43,275 bases of DNA from Hellea sp. (lineage in GTDB: Bacteria > Pseudomonadota > Alphaproteobacteria > Caulobacterales > Maricaulaceae), in NCBI GenBank assembly GCA_020629545.1, contig JAHDDC010000024.1, positions 1-43,275 on the forward strand, read 5' to 3'. Shown in pieces: positions 43,157 to 43,275 of the stretch. The translations under genes were made by a program, and so were the position numbers. Within the stretch, counting starts at the first letter, position 1, and the number at the start of each line of letters is the position of its first letter. The notes beneath the pieces were generated by a model. It made no database searches, was not told where the DNA came from, and saw only the letters and a program-made list of their open reading frames with translations.

Positions 43157-43275
43157 ATGATCAATTCTATTGAACTTATGGGGGCGCCTGGGTCGCCCTA
43201 TAGCCGAAAAATGCTGGCGCTTATGCGCTACCGGCATATATCGTATAAGATACACTGGAGCATAGGGCAGGTGCC
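43157..43275 (+). CDS. glutathione S-transferase family protein, N-terminal part
   Basis: An open frame from ATG 43157 that runs off the end of the window. The visible 39 residues contain ELMGAPGSPYSRKMLALMRY, the thioredoxin-like start of a GST, in which the SPYSRK segment normally contacts the thiol of glutathione. The substrate is not predictable from this fragment. AGGA lies only three bases before the ATG, and a promoter-like TTGACA with a possible operator sits 30 bases upstream, so the mRNA may have a very short leader or none. Confidence 0.75.
   Translation, partial: MINSIELMGAPGSPYSRKMLALMRYRHISYKIHWSIGQV

Overview
The window is a chromosomal segment of an alphaproteobacterium. No mobile element, prophage, CRISPR array or rRNA is visible. 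The assignment rests on a CckA hybrid histidine kinase, a large class II ribonucleotide reductase (NrdJ), an alphaproteobacterial type of SOS box (GTTC-N7-GTTC) before recA, DUF2336 and DUF817 genes, and a tRNA-His whose discriminator base is A, with U at position 72. Base composition looks balanced to slightly AT-rich by eye, and many proteins are exported lipoproteins. Together this suggests a marine Maricaulales/Hyphomonadales-like lineage; that placement is inference only.

Layout. 1-5973: partial tRNA-His, a DUF2336 protein, NAD kinase, a cytochrome c lipoprotein, a small Gly-rich protein, a long-form acyl-CoA dehydrogenase and PanB. 6093-9674: a yfgM-like/bamB/der operon for envelope biogenesis and ribosome assembly. 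9685-14172: an M1 metallopeptidase lipoprotein joined to a homocysteine S-methyltransferase, an Old Yellow Enzyme and a lipocalin. 14199-22292: a tiny membrane ORF, NrdJ, an exported pentapeptide-repeat protein, AspRS and a TadG-like vWA protein. 22537-27316: a tight gyrA/SDR/QEGLA-metallopeptidase operon. 27427-29576: a lipoprotein, a MoxR ATPase and DksA. 29573-34675: three exported proteins on the minus strand (DUF1501, DUF1800, DUF885). 34793-41414: cckA, recA and alaS. 41466-43275: a VOC protein, a DUF817 membrane protein, a candidate small RNA, tRNA-Asn and the start of a GST.

Most of the window is housekeeping. The least explained signals lie between genes. The strongest is a candidate ~70-nt RNA at about 42767-42836, built from two hairpins each capped by a UNCG tetraloop and joined by a C-rich linker, behind a CtrA-box-like promoter. 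Others are stacked inverted repeats between recA and alaS, a hairpin formed by the coding ends of two convergent genes at 19020-19052, a 14-bp palindrome at the start of the yfgM/bamB/der operon, and an operator-like repeat over the GST promoter. Gene packing is tight: four convergent pairs meet with at most 6 nt between them, and two of those pairs overlap. All functional statements come from motif recognition by eye; no database search or folding program was run.
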